64,000 bases of DNA from Lunularia cruciata (GCA_948567375.1 OX419755.1:57299945-57363944), one strand, 5' to 3'. Numbered from the stretch's first letter, positions 10,200 through 21,331 are shown. Made by a program: numbers and translations. Notes: a model not told the origin generated them from the sequence alone.

Positions 10200-10825
10200 A
10201 GAAGGAGAAGGAGAAGGAGACGGTGAAAGCCAAGTTCAAAGCGGAATTGGGAATGTATAGGGAGGATTGGCTCGCAGATCGAGAGCAAGAGAGGAAGATG
10301 AGATTGGAGCCATTGAAGGAGATAGTCCTCAGGATGAACGCAATATTGAGTACAGAGGCCAGTGTTCGGATTGAAGAGACGAGGCTGCACGAGTTGAAGC
10401 TATTGGTGTAGGAGACAAGGCAAAGACAAGCGAAAGACACTGATTTGAATGCCTTGTTGATCAGTCTCAAGACTTGTGTAGACAGGAAGATCTTAGAAGT
10501 AGAAGATAATATTGCAATTAGATTAGACTTGGTGAAAATAGAGATAGAAAAACTTTGGAAAGACGTTAGAGCCAAACCCGAAGTAGATAACATAGGAGTG
10601 CAGATGTCTTTTGAGTTAGAGATGGAGACATTCGAGAAGAGTGGGTCGAGAGATGAAGAGTTAGATAGATTACCCACTAGTGCAATTTCAGATCAGGAAA
10701 GAGAATTGTTGGATCTGGTAGAAGAAGTAGAAGATATGAAACCCGAGGAAAGAGTAGTAGGAAGTAAAGTTACTTCAGGTTTGGGTTTGAAAGCCAAGGA
10801 CAAAGTAGACATTGGATTGGAGTAG
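10200..10825 (+). pseudogene. Coiled-coil protein ORF, copy 1, 3' part
   Basis: Continuation of the frame cut at 2384. It matches the minus-strand copy 2 segment 26823-27450. The frame runs through a charged coiled coil, has a stop at about 10408 (TAG where copy 2 has CAG), continues (LEVEDNIAIRLDLVK) and ends at 10825. The C-terminus is acidic. The single stop and those upstream make this copy non-coding today. Confidence 0.7.
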
Positions 10826-11632
10826 TAACAGTTTTGAGATTTGAAGAGGCAGATATGAAGGGTTACATTGTCATATCAGATCTGCAGGTTAGAAGAGTTG
10901 TTGTAGAACGGTATAGTTGTTAGAATTGTCAATTGCTTCACTATTTAAGAGTGGCATTTGTAGAGAATTGTTGTTCAGTGCTCATTATTTTTGAGAATAG
11001 ATAAAGCGAAGTGCTGTGAAGCAGTGCTCGTTGCTTGAGCTTGATTCCAAGTATCAACTTTGTAATTGTGTTTGTGAGTGTGTGAAGAAATTCAAAGTGC
11101 AAGTCATTGTGCTTGTTGGATGTTGGATTCCACAACCTTGATCTTCATTCTATGTGTTTGATCCTGAGTGAAGTGCAATCAAAGCAATGCCTTGACAGAT
11201 CTGAGAGGAATTGTAGTGTTGGTAGTATTTTGCATTTGTGAGTGCAATGCAAAGTTGATGTGAAGCAATTTTGATTGAGGAAGTTGTGCCTTCAGTGGAG
11301 GAGTGGAACACAATTCTGAGGCAAAGTTGTTTTGTAGTGAAGTGCCGTTTTTGGGAGAGCCTAAATCATCACAATCAAGATTGTTTGGAAAGATTTGAAG
11401 GAGTTGTGATTAAGGAGTGTGAATTTGTGACAAGACTGCGAGTCAGTGCTTGTTACTCTCTTCTGGGTGTGGTTTCTACCTGAGAGACTAAAGAAGAACT
11501 CAAGAAGAACTACAGAAGAACTACATTGTTACTGTTTGACTTTGTATTTGGACATTTCTAACTTGTATCTTTGCAGGAACAAAATTTACTTACCCGATTA
11601 CCGCAAAAGTGATATTTGCCGGGTTGTCACAG

Positions 11633-12370
11633 TGCCCTAGCCGACTGGTCCACCCTCACTTGTTGTCTTGGTGACTGTGCCACTCTTATCTATACACTTG
11701 TAGCTTTGGCTAGGAGAGGCAATTTGATCCAATTCTTGGTGATCCTGGTAGCTTAGGACTTAGATACAAACTTCTCTTATGTCAAATGCCAAATGGTGGC
11801 AAAGTTAGTCCTGTGTTGTTTTATGAGATGGAGGGTTTTTGTTTAGATTTCTTGTGAGTGGACCCCTCCATTCTTTGCTTCTTATTTGTGCACCATGTTT
11901 GTGTGAGGTGCCTTGACTTTTGAGCATTGGTGCTCATGTGTGCTCTTGGTAGTGAGGCTAGAGTGATGACTAGTCAGACTACCTTTGTTTCTCTCCGGTG
12001 AGGCAGGAAGTGATGACTACAGACCGTGAGAGTGCGTGTTGTGATGGCAAGTTATAGGTTGCCCTTTCCCCTAGTGTAGTTATCTCGGTTAGAGTTACAT
12101 TAGTGGGTGGTGCTTAGTTGGTGTTGGCACTTGGTGGAGTACTTGCGGTTGCAGTTTGTGGTTCAAGTTTGTTGTTGCAGTTTGCGATTGTGGTTACTTT
12201 GTCACTATGAAGTTCTTTGGGGATTCCAAGGAGATAGCCCTACAATACGCAAAGGGTTCACTCGGAGTGGTACTCGGTATCAGCCTGTATCTCAGGTCCT
12301 AGTGAGAGAGGAGATTGACTTTGAGTTGGAGTTTGACACAAGAGTTGATTAAGTTGAGAGTGCACTTGGT
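11633..12370. other. Gene-free stretch upstream of the methyltransferase retroelement gag
   Basis: Starts directly after the coiled-coil element end. It has no convincing coding frame. It is probably the 5' leader and/or LTR of the decayed retroelement that follows, but I found no matching repeat after its 3' end, so LTRs could not be defined. Confidence 0.4.
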
Positions 12371-13545
12371 GTGTCTGCACCGTTGTTGTGGGACATGGAA
12401 AAGATTTATGGGGCCTCCAAAGGCCTTAAGCATTACTCTAGTACAGTGGGTACCATTGAGTTGGATGACTTCATCCAAGAGTTTGATAGTTGGTGTGATC
12501 TGCAGCAGATGTGGAACCTGACTTTGTTTACACCTTTCATGGCATGGAAGGGGTTGTTTCAGTATTTGGAGGGTCCACTGATGGATGACTACCATGAGTT
12601 CAAGAGAGCTCATTTGGAGGAGATAGAGTTATGGAGACAATATTGGTCTCCAAACTATGTCTCTATCACTTCATGTTTGGTGGCCAAGAGTAGATTGGTA
12701 GTACCTACAAGTTCTAGCTCAAGTAGTGTTGGTGGAGCTAGTGGAGGTGCACTAGCTAGATATAGTGTTACCACGAGTGGAGGTACCACTGCAGGAGGTG
12801 GTGTGGTACCAAGATTTAACCCCATGGTGAAGTTATTCCAGTGTTTGAGGTAGAACTACCAAGGAGTGCGACTGACAAGTTGAGGAGCTTACAGGAGTTC
12901 TAGCGGAAGGCTAGAGAGAGTCTACACAAGGCATACACTTGCATGAGGCGGCTGATCAGTTTCACTCAGGGAGTTAATGAGGCCCAGGCAGTCCAATTTT
13001 GGTATAAGATACTAGACAGGGAGTTGCAATGTAGAGTTTGTGATGCTATGTTGTTAAAGGCTACTTTGCCTACTTTGGTAGTGGTCTTTGGTTTGGCTGA
13101 GCATATTGAGCTCAACATGGTGGAGGAGAGGGTGATGACATCTGGATTTGGTAGGGAGACCTCATCCACGGTTGTGACTTCTTCTAGAGTGCAACAAAGT
13201 GCACCACGCCCAATTGGTTTTTGAGGACATGGTGGACAGCCTAGATCCTATGGAGTGAGTGGAGGGCCTCGTGGAGTTAGATCCTTACCTTCATTTTTGG
13301 GTCAATAGCAGCCAATGAGTGGTGGTGTTACTTGTTGGACTTATGGTGGACCTCACCATTGGAGAGAGTGTACTCAAGGTAGTGGACCTGATACCTCGGG
13401 TGCATCACAGCCAGCACAGAGGCAGTGTGAGCATTGCCACAAATTTGGTCACACTAATGACCGGTGTTTTGACCTACATCCGGAGTTACAAAGTGGTAGG
13501 GCTGATATGGCGAGTAGTAGAGGAGCTCCAATTCATGGAGAATGA
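12371..13545 (+). pseudogene. gag: gag remnant with two CCHC knuckles
   Basis: Three open segments (12371-12853, 12943-13224, 13315-13545) separated by stops and shifts. The first resembles a capsid-like domain (IELDDFIQEFDSWCDLQQMW). The last has a damaged knuckle at 13333 (C-W-T-Y..H....C; the second Cys has become Tyr) and an intact one at 13426 (CEHCHKFGHTNDRC). The order and spacing fit gag nucleocapsid just before protease. Confidence 0.65.
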
Positions 13546-13638
13546 GGTGGTAGAGGTGGTAGTAGAGGATCTACACCTAGTAGGAGTGTAGTACCTGCCC
13601 TTACTTCTGATATAGCTATAGCTACTCGGATTGAGCAA

Positions 13639-14640
13639 TTGGAGCAAAGTATGGTTATTGCTCAAAGGAGATCAGATTCAGGTGCTGAGGCTTCCACCTC
13701 ATATGCTGGTGATAGAGATGCTTTGGACTTCATGTGTGGAGCAACACAATTGGACGCATCTACAGCAATGACTAGGAGTGCAATACGTGCTCTAGAGCCT
13801 AGAGGAGCATCAGTGGAGTTGGACCCACAGAGAGGAGAGGTTGGGAGACTGGTCAGACTTCCCCAGTCTTTCACACTATCTAAGGCATTATAGACGACAT
13901 CCATGGTTCCTAGACATCCTATTGCAGGTGTGGTAGGTGGTGATGGAGTATATGATGGACTACCTGCTACTATGTAGACTGAGTCTAGCACAATGTTGGG
14001 AGCGGCTCAACTGATTATGCGGTGCCCTTTGTTTTCGACCAATGACATGTTTACATTGGGAGTTGATGTAGCTCCAATGTTCTGGTTGGCTGCCACACTG
14101 TGCAAGAGTAGGGATGATGCGGTTCCTACTACTAAAGTAGAGGTGGTTGGTAGTGGAGCTGACTTGGTTGAGGAGCATGGGATCCGTTCAGCAACCATTG
14201 GAATATGGCAAGCAGCAGCGACTAGACTGGAAGAGTTGCTAGCTAGACCAGCCTTTGAGAGAGTGCGGTTCACACCTGGTGTTGTCTTTTTGGATAACCA
14301 AAGGGGGATTTTCTGTTTGGTGGGACCTTCAGGGAAGGTTCATACACCACAAAAAGTCTTGTTAGACTTTGGTGCGCAACCCTTTATGTTGGAGAAGGCT
14401 CCAATTGTCGATATGGAGTTACAAAAGACCAATGTGAAGAGGTGTCCATTTCAGATCCAAACATCTCTAGGTAGTGGTTCAACACAATACATCACACGTG
14501 GGGAGCTTGTTGTCCAGGTTCAGCTTGGTCATCCGATTGATAGCTCAATAGTGAGAGCTCAGGCTATTGCAACAATAGCTTAGTCATATGATGTGCTAGT
14601 TGGGGGAGCAGTGTTATACCCCATGGGTTTCAACATTGAC
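13639..14640 (+). pseudogene. Protease region remnant
   Basis: The frame 13993-14583 ends with a retropepsin-like fold signature: LLDFGAQP around 14359-14382 in place of the usual D-S/T-G-A loop, and after one stop (14581) YDVLVGGAVLYPMGF, which looks like the second hydrophobic strand (the usual I-L-G motif). The upstream part (13639-13893) is of unknown role. Weaker than the other domain calls. Confidence 0.5.
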
Positions 14641-15060
14641 TATTGGGAGGAGAGAACCTCCTATAGACCAGGTTGGTAGCTTGGTGAGGGACAAGTATGT
14701 CGCCTACTTGTATGCTTTAGTAGTGGTAGTCTTGGCTCACTACAATCCGGGACCATGGCAACATCAATTTTAGCTTTCAGTGGTGCAATTACTTGGCTTG
14801 GTGACTTGTTGGAGGGGAACGCCCATGCAGAGGATACTCCAATACCAAAGGAGATCACTCAGATTTGGAGTATGAGTGGGATTGTTCCATCTACCTTGGA
14901 TGTTCCATTGTGGAGTTCAGAGGAGGCGTTGTAGTAGCATGCAGATCAATTGGTGCAATAGGCTTGGAGTGGAGCCTTTGTACTATCAAGAGATGAGTGT
15001 GAGGATGAGCCTCTAGAGTCAATTACTTTGACACCTCTGGATACCACACTCATTGCTTGG

Positions 15061-16050
15061 CAATATCCAGTAGAGAGGATATGTCTATTGGAGTTGTTCG
15101 GTGGGATTAGCACCAGACTAGCTGCGGTATTATAGATAAGTATACGAGCACAAAGGTGCTTGTATGTAGAGAGAGATGAGACTGCTAGGCGAGTCTCTCT
15201 ACATCATGTGGCACACTTGGCCTATTGATATCCGGAGTTATTACCGATGTCAATAGCCAGAGGTTACCAGAAGGCCCTACCAATAGACATTTCCTTACTG
15301 GGGGCACATGATCTGGAGAGACATGGGCCTATTCACTTGGTGATTTTTGGATGGCCATGTTAGGGACATACACATGCTAGTAGAGGTTTGGGTCTTCAAG
15401 ATCCTTGTTCTGGTGTTTTGGGAGATGTTACGGATACTACAACATCTCCAGGTTTATTAATCCGTTTCTCCAACTTACCTTTTGGAGAACGTTCCTTTGA
15501 TGGGTGATTCTTGCACCAGAGTGGTGGCGAGTACACATCAGGTCAATTCCTAGATGGGACCTGCTATATTGTTAGATGCATTTAGAGTAAGAAGACGGAC
15601 TCATTGTCTTTGTCTTTGGTGGACAAACCTCTTACCCAGAGAGGTTTTACAGCGTGCTAATGATAGGATTTAGCAACTTGACCACATCCTTGTTGATGAT
15701 ATCTTGGATGTTGGGCATCAGTCTCAGACAATGGTAGTGGCTGATTGGTCACCTATGGTAGTGGTGAACCTAGTTGGACATCCTAGAGCCGCATTTCCCA
15801 CACTCATGAGTTTCCAAGGCTCTCATGCTTTTCAAGAGGGAGGACTTAGACTTGTTTGGGACTCACAGTGACAACTATTGGTGGAGCCCAACATTGATGA
15901 GAGAGAGAGCGGGCAATGGGTTTTTGCACCGTATTATCACTATTCTAGCAATGTCAAAAGCATCCAAGCATCAGGTGTTAGGTCAGGCTATGGACCTGAA
16001 CTGTTTGACCTAGATTGTGAGCCTTGGCTTGGCAGAGCAGCGTAGTATGT
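15061..16050 (+). pseudogene. Cytosine-5 DNA methyltransferase domain inside the retroelement polyprotein
   Basis: Read across stops and one frameshift near 15420, this region shows C5-methyltransferase motifs in canonical order. Motif I is CLLELFGGISTRLAAVL at 15082-15132 (S-adenosylmethionine site). Motif IV is HLVIFGWPC at 15334-15360, with the catalytic Pro-Cys followed by TAG where Gln is usual, then GHTHASRGLGLQDP. Motif VI is ENVP at 15485-15496. A motif VIII-like stretch is RRRTHCLCLWWTNL at about 15586-15630. Motifs IX-X run from LMRERAGNGF to VLGQAMDLN at about 15890-16010. The order I-IV-VI-VIII-X excludes the circularly permuted DRM type; it is closer to DNMT3 or other canonical enzymes. 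It lies between protease and reverse transcriptase. The family methylates cytosine in DNA; this copy is inactive. Confidence 0.78.
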
Positions 16051-16570
16051 GCTTGATAGGCATCACCACTTGGACACTTGTGACCCCTATGCCTATCAAG
16101 ACAATTTAGGCGCATGCTAGGGGCAATGGACCAAGTGGGCATGGTATTCTTGGGACACAACCAGTAGCTACTAGGGAGAGTGGTCTACTTGGAGCCCATC
16201 CAAGTAAGCATGGGCTACTTGGATTACACCCTTGGTCCACATGGGATGCAGCTAGATGACTTGTGGAGCTTGGAGCCAGAGTGGAGAGAGTTTTTCACAC
16301 AGAGGTTGGGACCTCTAGTGGTTGGGAGCATGACACTATTGCTCCCAAGGGCCCAATGTAGTAGCCAATCAATACGTCTTCCACTCCTACTACAATAACA
16401 AGTTACAGAGGATACTTGGGAGCCAGATCTTGGACCCAATCTTACTAGTGAGGAAAGATGGAGGGTTTGGAGGTTCTTGAGGAGCCACACGAGTTGTTTT
16501 GCCTTCAATATGAAGGATTTTGGTGCTATGAAGGGACCTAGTATAAAGATTGAGCTGACTAGCAATACAC
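16051..16570 (+). other. Linker between methyltransferase and reverse transcriptase
   Basis: Short open pieces with stops. Toward the end a frame reads WEPDLGPNLTSEERWRVWRF and then leads into the reverse transcriptase (RPYQYSEMERTMI). No separate gene recognised. Confidence 0.45.
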
Positions 16571-17460
16571 TATTTTTCTGACGTCCTTATCAATATAGTG
16601 AGATGGAGAGGACAATGATTCAGAGCTAGAGTAGTGAGCTTTTTGAGGCTTGTTTGGTGGAGATTTCACATGGAGAGTATGCATCAGCGACAATGATGCC
16701 CGCCAAGAGAGATATGCATGGCAACTACACAGATAGGCGGATGTGTGGAGATTACCGTCCTATCAACCGATAGACCAGGGCTTATTGGTATGGCATGCCT
16801 ACATCGGAGGAGATTTTTGATGCAACTGGGCATGCAAAGGTTTTTAGTGCTTTGGATCTTTGAGCGGGATATCATCAGTTGCCGATCAAGGAGGAGGATA
16901 AGTCCAAGACAACATTTTGGGCTATTGATCCTCACGGCAAGGATGTGTTATATTAGTGGAGGTTCTTACCGTTCGGGTTAAAGAATGCTCCTGCTGAGTT
17001 CCAATGGATAGGATCCTAGCTGGATTGGATTTTGCTCAGTGCTATATTGATGAGATTTTGGTCTATATCACTATTGTGGAGGAGCATGAGAGACAGTTGT
17101 TGGAGGTGTTTGAGAGGTTGAGATCTCATGGACTCAAATTACATCTTGGGAAGTGTAGGTTCTTCCACAAGCAGGTTGAGTATTTGGGTCACACTATCTT
17201 CCCCGGAGGACTTGGTATTCAGCAAACCAAGGTAGAGGTTATTACATGTATTCCTCGGCCTACGGATGTGAGCAGAGTGCAAGCATTTCTTGGGTTGGTG
17301 AACTTCTATTGCTGCTATGTTAGAGGATTTAGTGCCATTGCCAAGGCCTTGACGAAGCTGACCAAGCTTACACAAGAGTGGTGTTGGGGAGATGAGCAAG
17401 AGAGAGCTTTTGTAGAGCTCAAGGAGAGGTTGACATCTGCTCCTATTTTAAGGAGACCGA
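16570..17460 (+). pseudogene. Reverse transcriptase remnant
   Basis: Typical Ty3 reverse transcriptase blocks across stops: GEYASATMMPAKRDMHGNY, MCGDYRPINR, VFSALDL-AGYHQLP, WRFLPFGLKNAPAEFQ. The open stretch 17004-17471 carries the catalytic loop as YIDE (normally YxDD) and ends LGLVNFYCCYVRGFS. The Asp-to-Glu change and several stops show inactivity. Confidence 0.85.
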
Positions 17461-17469
17461 TCAAAGGAT

Positions 17470-17860
17470 GACCATTTCAAGTTCATACTGATTGGAGTGT
17501 GTTGGGGCTTGGAGTGGTGCTCACCTAGCATGATGATGAGGGGAAGGAGTTTGTAGTGGCCTATGCTAGTCTCTCCAACAATTCAGCGGAGGCAAAGTAT
17601 AGTTCATATGAGGGAGAGTGCTTGGCAACAGTTTGGGCAGTAACACATTTTCGATGTTACCTATTTGGTAACCCCTTCACTCTCATCATTGATCATCAGC
17701 CACTGAAGTGGTTGATGGAGTCCGACAAGCTTTCAAGGAAACTTGCACAATGGGCTCTGATTTCATAGGAGTATGATTTCATAGTTATTCATAGACCTGG
17801 AGTGGTGAACCGTGATGCAGATGGGTTGAGTAGAAACCCATGTCCTAGCCAGCAGGATCA
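17470..17860 (+). pseudogene. RNase H remnant
   Basis: Reads FQVHTDWSVLGLGVVL, GECLATVWAVTHFRCYL, IIDHQPLKWLM and NRDADGLSRNP, the four acidic-residue blocks of Ty3 RNase H, with stops at about 17529 and 17767. Confidence 0.82.
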
Positions 17861-17999
17861 GACCGGAGCATGTTGGCATGGTGAGAAAGATGAGGAGATG
17901 GTGCCAGGTTGGCATGCATCTACCTTTCTATGTATATTTTCTAAGGCTTTGGTGGTATCTCTCTCAGCACATATAGGAGGGATTGAGGTCACAGATCCA

Positions 18000-19230
18000 G
18001 AGAGTGAAGATATTGGTACAATTCAGCAAGACATTCATGATGATGTCTTAGTGATAGACTATCTTTGCACTGGTGTTGTGGGTGGCACAGTTGGGGCCAA
18101 GGAAAGAGACCGTGTTCTTCAGCAAGCCCGATGGTTCAGATTGGAGGGCGGACACCTTTTGCATGTATGGGAGGATGGTGGAGTGTGAGTTGTACCACTT
18201 CCATCTCAGAGACCAGAGTTGGTCCGCTATGCTCATGAGGAGCTAGGACATTTTGGAGTCAAGCGTACATATAGCTTACTCCAGAGGAACTATTGGTGGC
18301 ACGGTATGCAGACCGAGATATAGTAGTTTGTTGCTAGATGTGTGGTTTGTGACCAAGTTAGAGCATCATTCAATGCTCCTATACCACAATTACACCCATT
18401 ACCTATCATGGCATTGGGTTACCGTTGGATTTTGGACTGCGCTAGACCTTTACCGCTGACTGTGAGACATCAAAGTGTTTTGGTGATGGTGGAGCACTTC
18501 TCCAAGTAGATTGAGTTGGTGGCACTTCTTGATAAGTCTAGTGAAGGGACAACTTACTCGTTCTTGGATTGAGTTCTTAGTCATTTTGGTACACCAGCTG
18601 ATGTTTTGACTTATCAAGGTATGGAGTTCTTGGGAGAGTTTCAAGTCTTGTGTGACAAGGCTTCGATTGATCACCGTACTACCTCCCAAGATCAGATGAG
18701 GCAAATGCTTAGCAGAGAGAGTGGTTCAGATGGTGAAGAGAGGATTGCAAAAGTATGGTTTGCAGAGAGGCCACTTGGGAGATTGGGATCTCAAGTTACC
18801 TTGGTTGGCCATGGGCTATCGGTTCAGCCGGCAAGGCTCCTTAGCATCCTTCTCTCCGTACTTTCTACTCTATGGACGAGATCCAGATTTACTTGTAGCC
18901 ATTCGTTGAGATGCTATTGTAGTTTTGGACTTGGATGACCCCAATGTATGGATGAGCGCATGTTCTTTGTGGGCAAAGATCTTTTGGAGAGTGATGCTGA
19001 TAGCCTTTGAGAACTTGGTGATTGCTCAGCATAGAGATACTTTACGCTATGCTACCATTTGAGGAGGAGGTTATAGACCCTTGATCCCTTGATTCATCCA
19101 AGAGACTATGTATATCTACAACAGACAACACCAACAACACTTGATGTTTTGATAGACCGCACTTTCTTGAGAGTGCATGAGGTTTTGCCATCTAGAGTCC
19201 TTGTGTTAGATGGACGTGATGGTGTTGTTT
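18000..19230 (+). pseudogene. Integrase remnant
   Basis: His/Cys zinc domain near 18235-18350 (HEELGHFGVKRTY ... CVVCDQV). A degraded catalytic core follows: first Asp in WILDCARPLP, second Asp mutated (LTYQGMEFLGEFQ), and the third acidic region shifted around 18690. Behind it is a C-terminal beta domain with the GDxVxL-like motif RDYVYLQQTTPTTLDV at about 19104 and VWKDHVPNCAPCHLPN. The protein then continues without a break into the PHD finger. Confidence 0.75.
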
Positions 19231-19325
19231 GGAAGGATCATGTGCCCAATTGTGCACCATGCCACCTCCCAAACATTGATGGTACTATGGACCCAAGCTT
19301 GGCACTTGTACTTGCATGCTTGAGG

Positions 19326-19460
19326 TGTATGTTATGTGGTTCTTCTGGTGGAGTTGCTACTATGTTAGTGTGTGATAGCTGTTCAAGAGGATGGCATATG
19401 GCATGTATTACTCCTCCCCTCATGGTGGTTCCTTAGGGACAGTGGTTATGTCCTAGATGT
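19326..19460 (+). pseudogene. PHD-finger domain at the C-terminus of Pol
   Basis: Cys/His pattern C4-H-C3 in the expected order: Cys codons at 19326 and 19335, 19371 and 19380, His at 19395, Cys at 19404, and after CITPPL and one TAG (19434) the W-L-C-P-R-C pair at 19449 and 19458. Spacing C-x2-C-x11-C-x2-C-x4-H-x2-C-x14-C-x2-C and the Trp before the last pair are classic PHD features. PHD fingers read histone H3 tails, so it may have served integration targeting, as chromodomains do in chromoviruses. Confidence 0.82.
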
Positions 19461-19730
19461 ACTTGACCTATAGCTAGTTCATTCTTTATATGGTATAGAT
19501 TGCAGACATGCAATTAATGATGGGGCTCCATAGCACCCGGCCTCCTAATCTTTGTCCATTATAGGGTATACCATATACTTAGAGTAGATGGCTATCTGGA
19601 GTTAGAGGGACCCAACCGCCAGCTAGGGAGGCAATTGTGGCACTTTAGAGTCTATGTATGACTTGTGTGTGAGTCATGCTTCTAGTGTATGATGTTGACA
19701 ATGATGTAATGTTGTGTAGAAATGTATATA

Positions 19731-20230
19731 CTCACTCTTGATCTTTGAAAGATCAAACCTTCCCTAAAACCCAAGATCCTAACTCCTTTGGGACAACTAT
19801 TGAGAGGCATGGGATATCATTGTGACATTTCAAAATGCCGTTGGTGAAATCTCAATCTTATAATTTTTTGCTGATTGGTCATTCTTCAATTGATCTTCAA
19901 TTGACATGCCAATTTTGGGTGTCTATGTTTTGTCACTCTAAATGTAATCTTGATACCGAGGTAGTCACTTTCTTTACATGTACTTTCTTGATTAGCTAGA
20001 CCAGAGGAAAAGTTGTCATAGGTTCTTTGGATTGGGTTGTGCATCCCAATATGAAGTCCTCTTACTTCAGGTCCATACTTCCATAAGTCTGACCCAAGTC
20101 TTTTTGACTCTAACCCGAGGTTGGCTTCTTTGGGTTTATGCCAAACACATAATTCTTCTCTTTTTCTTCTTCATTAAACATCAATGCGCTTCAAAAATAC
20201 ACTTCTTTGTTAAAACTTATCAAAACCAAA
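19731..20230. other. Gene-free stretch between retroelement remnants
   Basis: AT-rich sequence with no recognisable domain. It probably includes the 3' tail of the copy 1 element and the 5' part of the element whose gag knuckles follow. Confidence 0.4.
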
Positions 20231-20259
20231 AAATATGGGTACCACAAATTTATTTGCAA

Positions 20260-20643
20260 GACCAAATGTATGGTATATTGCATGTGGCAAGTCGGGTCAT
20301 GCCAACACTAAATGCTTGACAATTTGTTGAACCCAATCAATTTTTTGCATTTCCAATGCAACAAATTGACTGGGTTCCAAGTTGGGACCAAAATAAGGAA
20401 GAAGAGGTAGTGTACCAAACTCAAGAGGACAACCTCAAGCAAGTACCTCTTATCAAGATCCGAGGTTTTGACCACAAAAATACACCAACAATTATCCCCA
20501 ACAAAAAATCAATAGGGAATCAATATAGGCCTCAAAATGCATGTTACAATTGTGGCTTGATAGGCCATTGGTTCCCAAATTGTCCTAAGCCAAGGTGGCA
20601 GATTGAGTATGTTCCACTTTGTGGAAACTATAAGGGTTTGGCA
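20260..20643 (+). pseudogene. gag: gag nucleocapsid with multiple CCHC knuckles, split by OTA element 3
   Basis: One degraded knuckle (YIACGKSGHANTKC, first Cys now Tyr, near 20273), an intact one (CYNCGLIGHWFPNCP, near 20550), and the first half of a third (CGNYKGL, near 20620) that is completed at 44617 (GHVGNQCP). The frame 20356-20640 is open. The gag does not resemble that of copy 1. It may belong to the second methyltransferase retroelement copy, whose remnant follows at 45 kb, or to a different element abutting it. Confidence 0.65.
20640..20643. repeat. Probable target duplication GGCA (left) of OTA element 3
   Basis: GGCA precedes the LTR; GGCC (44617-44620) follows the 3' LTR, a 3-of-4 match. 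The gag knuckle reads through when the element is removed, which supports the boundary. Confidence 0.7.
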
Positions 20644-21331
20644 TGTAACACCCATTTGTGCATGTGTGTGGTCTTGTGATATTTAGCTTGGTATTACTAG
20701 TACTTGAGAGATATTATTTATATAGAGATAAAGGATGGTTCTATATTAGTCATGTTAGCTAAAGTTAGTCATAGCTAAGATAGAGGGTACCTTACTTTAG
20801 AGGAAGTAGAAAAGATGAGCACCACTATTTTGGATTTAAGTGTGTTGACTTGGTATTATTCCTAGGTGTTTGGCTTTGAGGAAAGAGTTGAGAACTCTTG
20901 GGCCCGCAAGCCTTTTTGTTTTGGATTCTTCTTTAGTCCAAGGATAGCCCATGTGAAGGAATCCTTGACTTAGTGGTTGGGTCAAGATAAGACCACATGC
21001 TTAGGGGAATATGCCCATGTGAATGGATATTCCTTTCTACTTTTTGACTTCACTTGACTTTTAGCCTAGTAACTTGAGTTATTCTAGTAATTAGTAACTT
21101 TGGTGCATAACTATTTCACAAGTATATAAACAAGGGACAAGGTAGTACTCATCATCCTTTCATTTGTAACTATCTCTCTCATTGAATTCTCTAATGAGCA
21201 ATGTCTTGAGTCTTGGAGTGTTAGCCTTGGAGGAGTATGATGGAGTTAGGATCCTTGCCTTCTAAGTCCATGGTGCGCTACCATAATAGCCATCAAAGGT
21301 TCATCTTGAGTGAGAGATAGGCTGGCTAACA
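20644..21331 (+). repeat. 5' LTR of OTA element 3
   Basis: About 688 bp, TGTAACACCC to GGCTAACA, with the older 13-base block (GACCACATGCTTA) at about 20990. Confidence 0.92.

Larger units (their letters stand above)
514..11632 (+). mobile_element. Coiled-coil element copy 1, interrupted by OTA element 1
   Basis: Two blocks, 514-2384 and 10200-11632, together match the reverse complement of 26030-37614 once the inserted OTA elements are removed. The right end is CGGGTTGTCACA at 11632, identical in type to the definite end of copy 2 at 26030. The left end is cut off by the minus-strand LTR at 513. The block 10826-11632 is non-coding 3' sequence shared with 26030-26822. Together the blocks hold one long ORF for a charged coiled-coil protein and no reverse transcriptase, integrase or transposase. 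See copy 2 for the boundary evidence and the class question. Confidence 0.8.
11633..19730 (+). mobile_element. Decayed Ty3-type element encoding a DNA methyltransferase and a PHD finger (copy 1)
   Basis: Domain order along the plus strand: gag with CCHC knuckles (12371-13545), protease (about 14340-14640), cytosine-5 DNA methyltransferase (about 15061-16050), reverse transcriptase (about 16580-17460), RNase H (17470-17860), integrase (about 18000-19230) and PHD finger (19326-19460). Many in-frame stops and a few frameshifts show it is long dead. Ends are uncertain: similarity to copy 2 fades near 19730/53510 and no LTRs were recognised. The integrase-last order is that of Ty3/gypsy, not Ty1/copia. 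Confidence 0.75.

Noticed and set aside
15061..16050. DRM-type methyltransferase
   Set aside because: DRM enzymes have motifs VI-X before I-V; here motif I comes first and X last.
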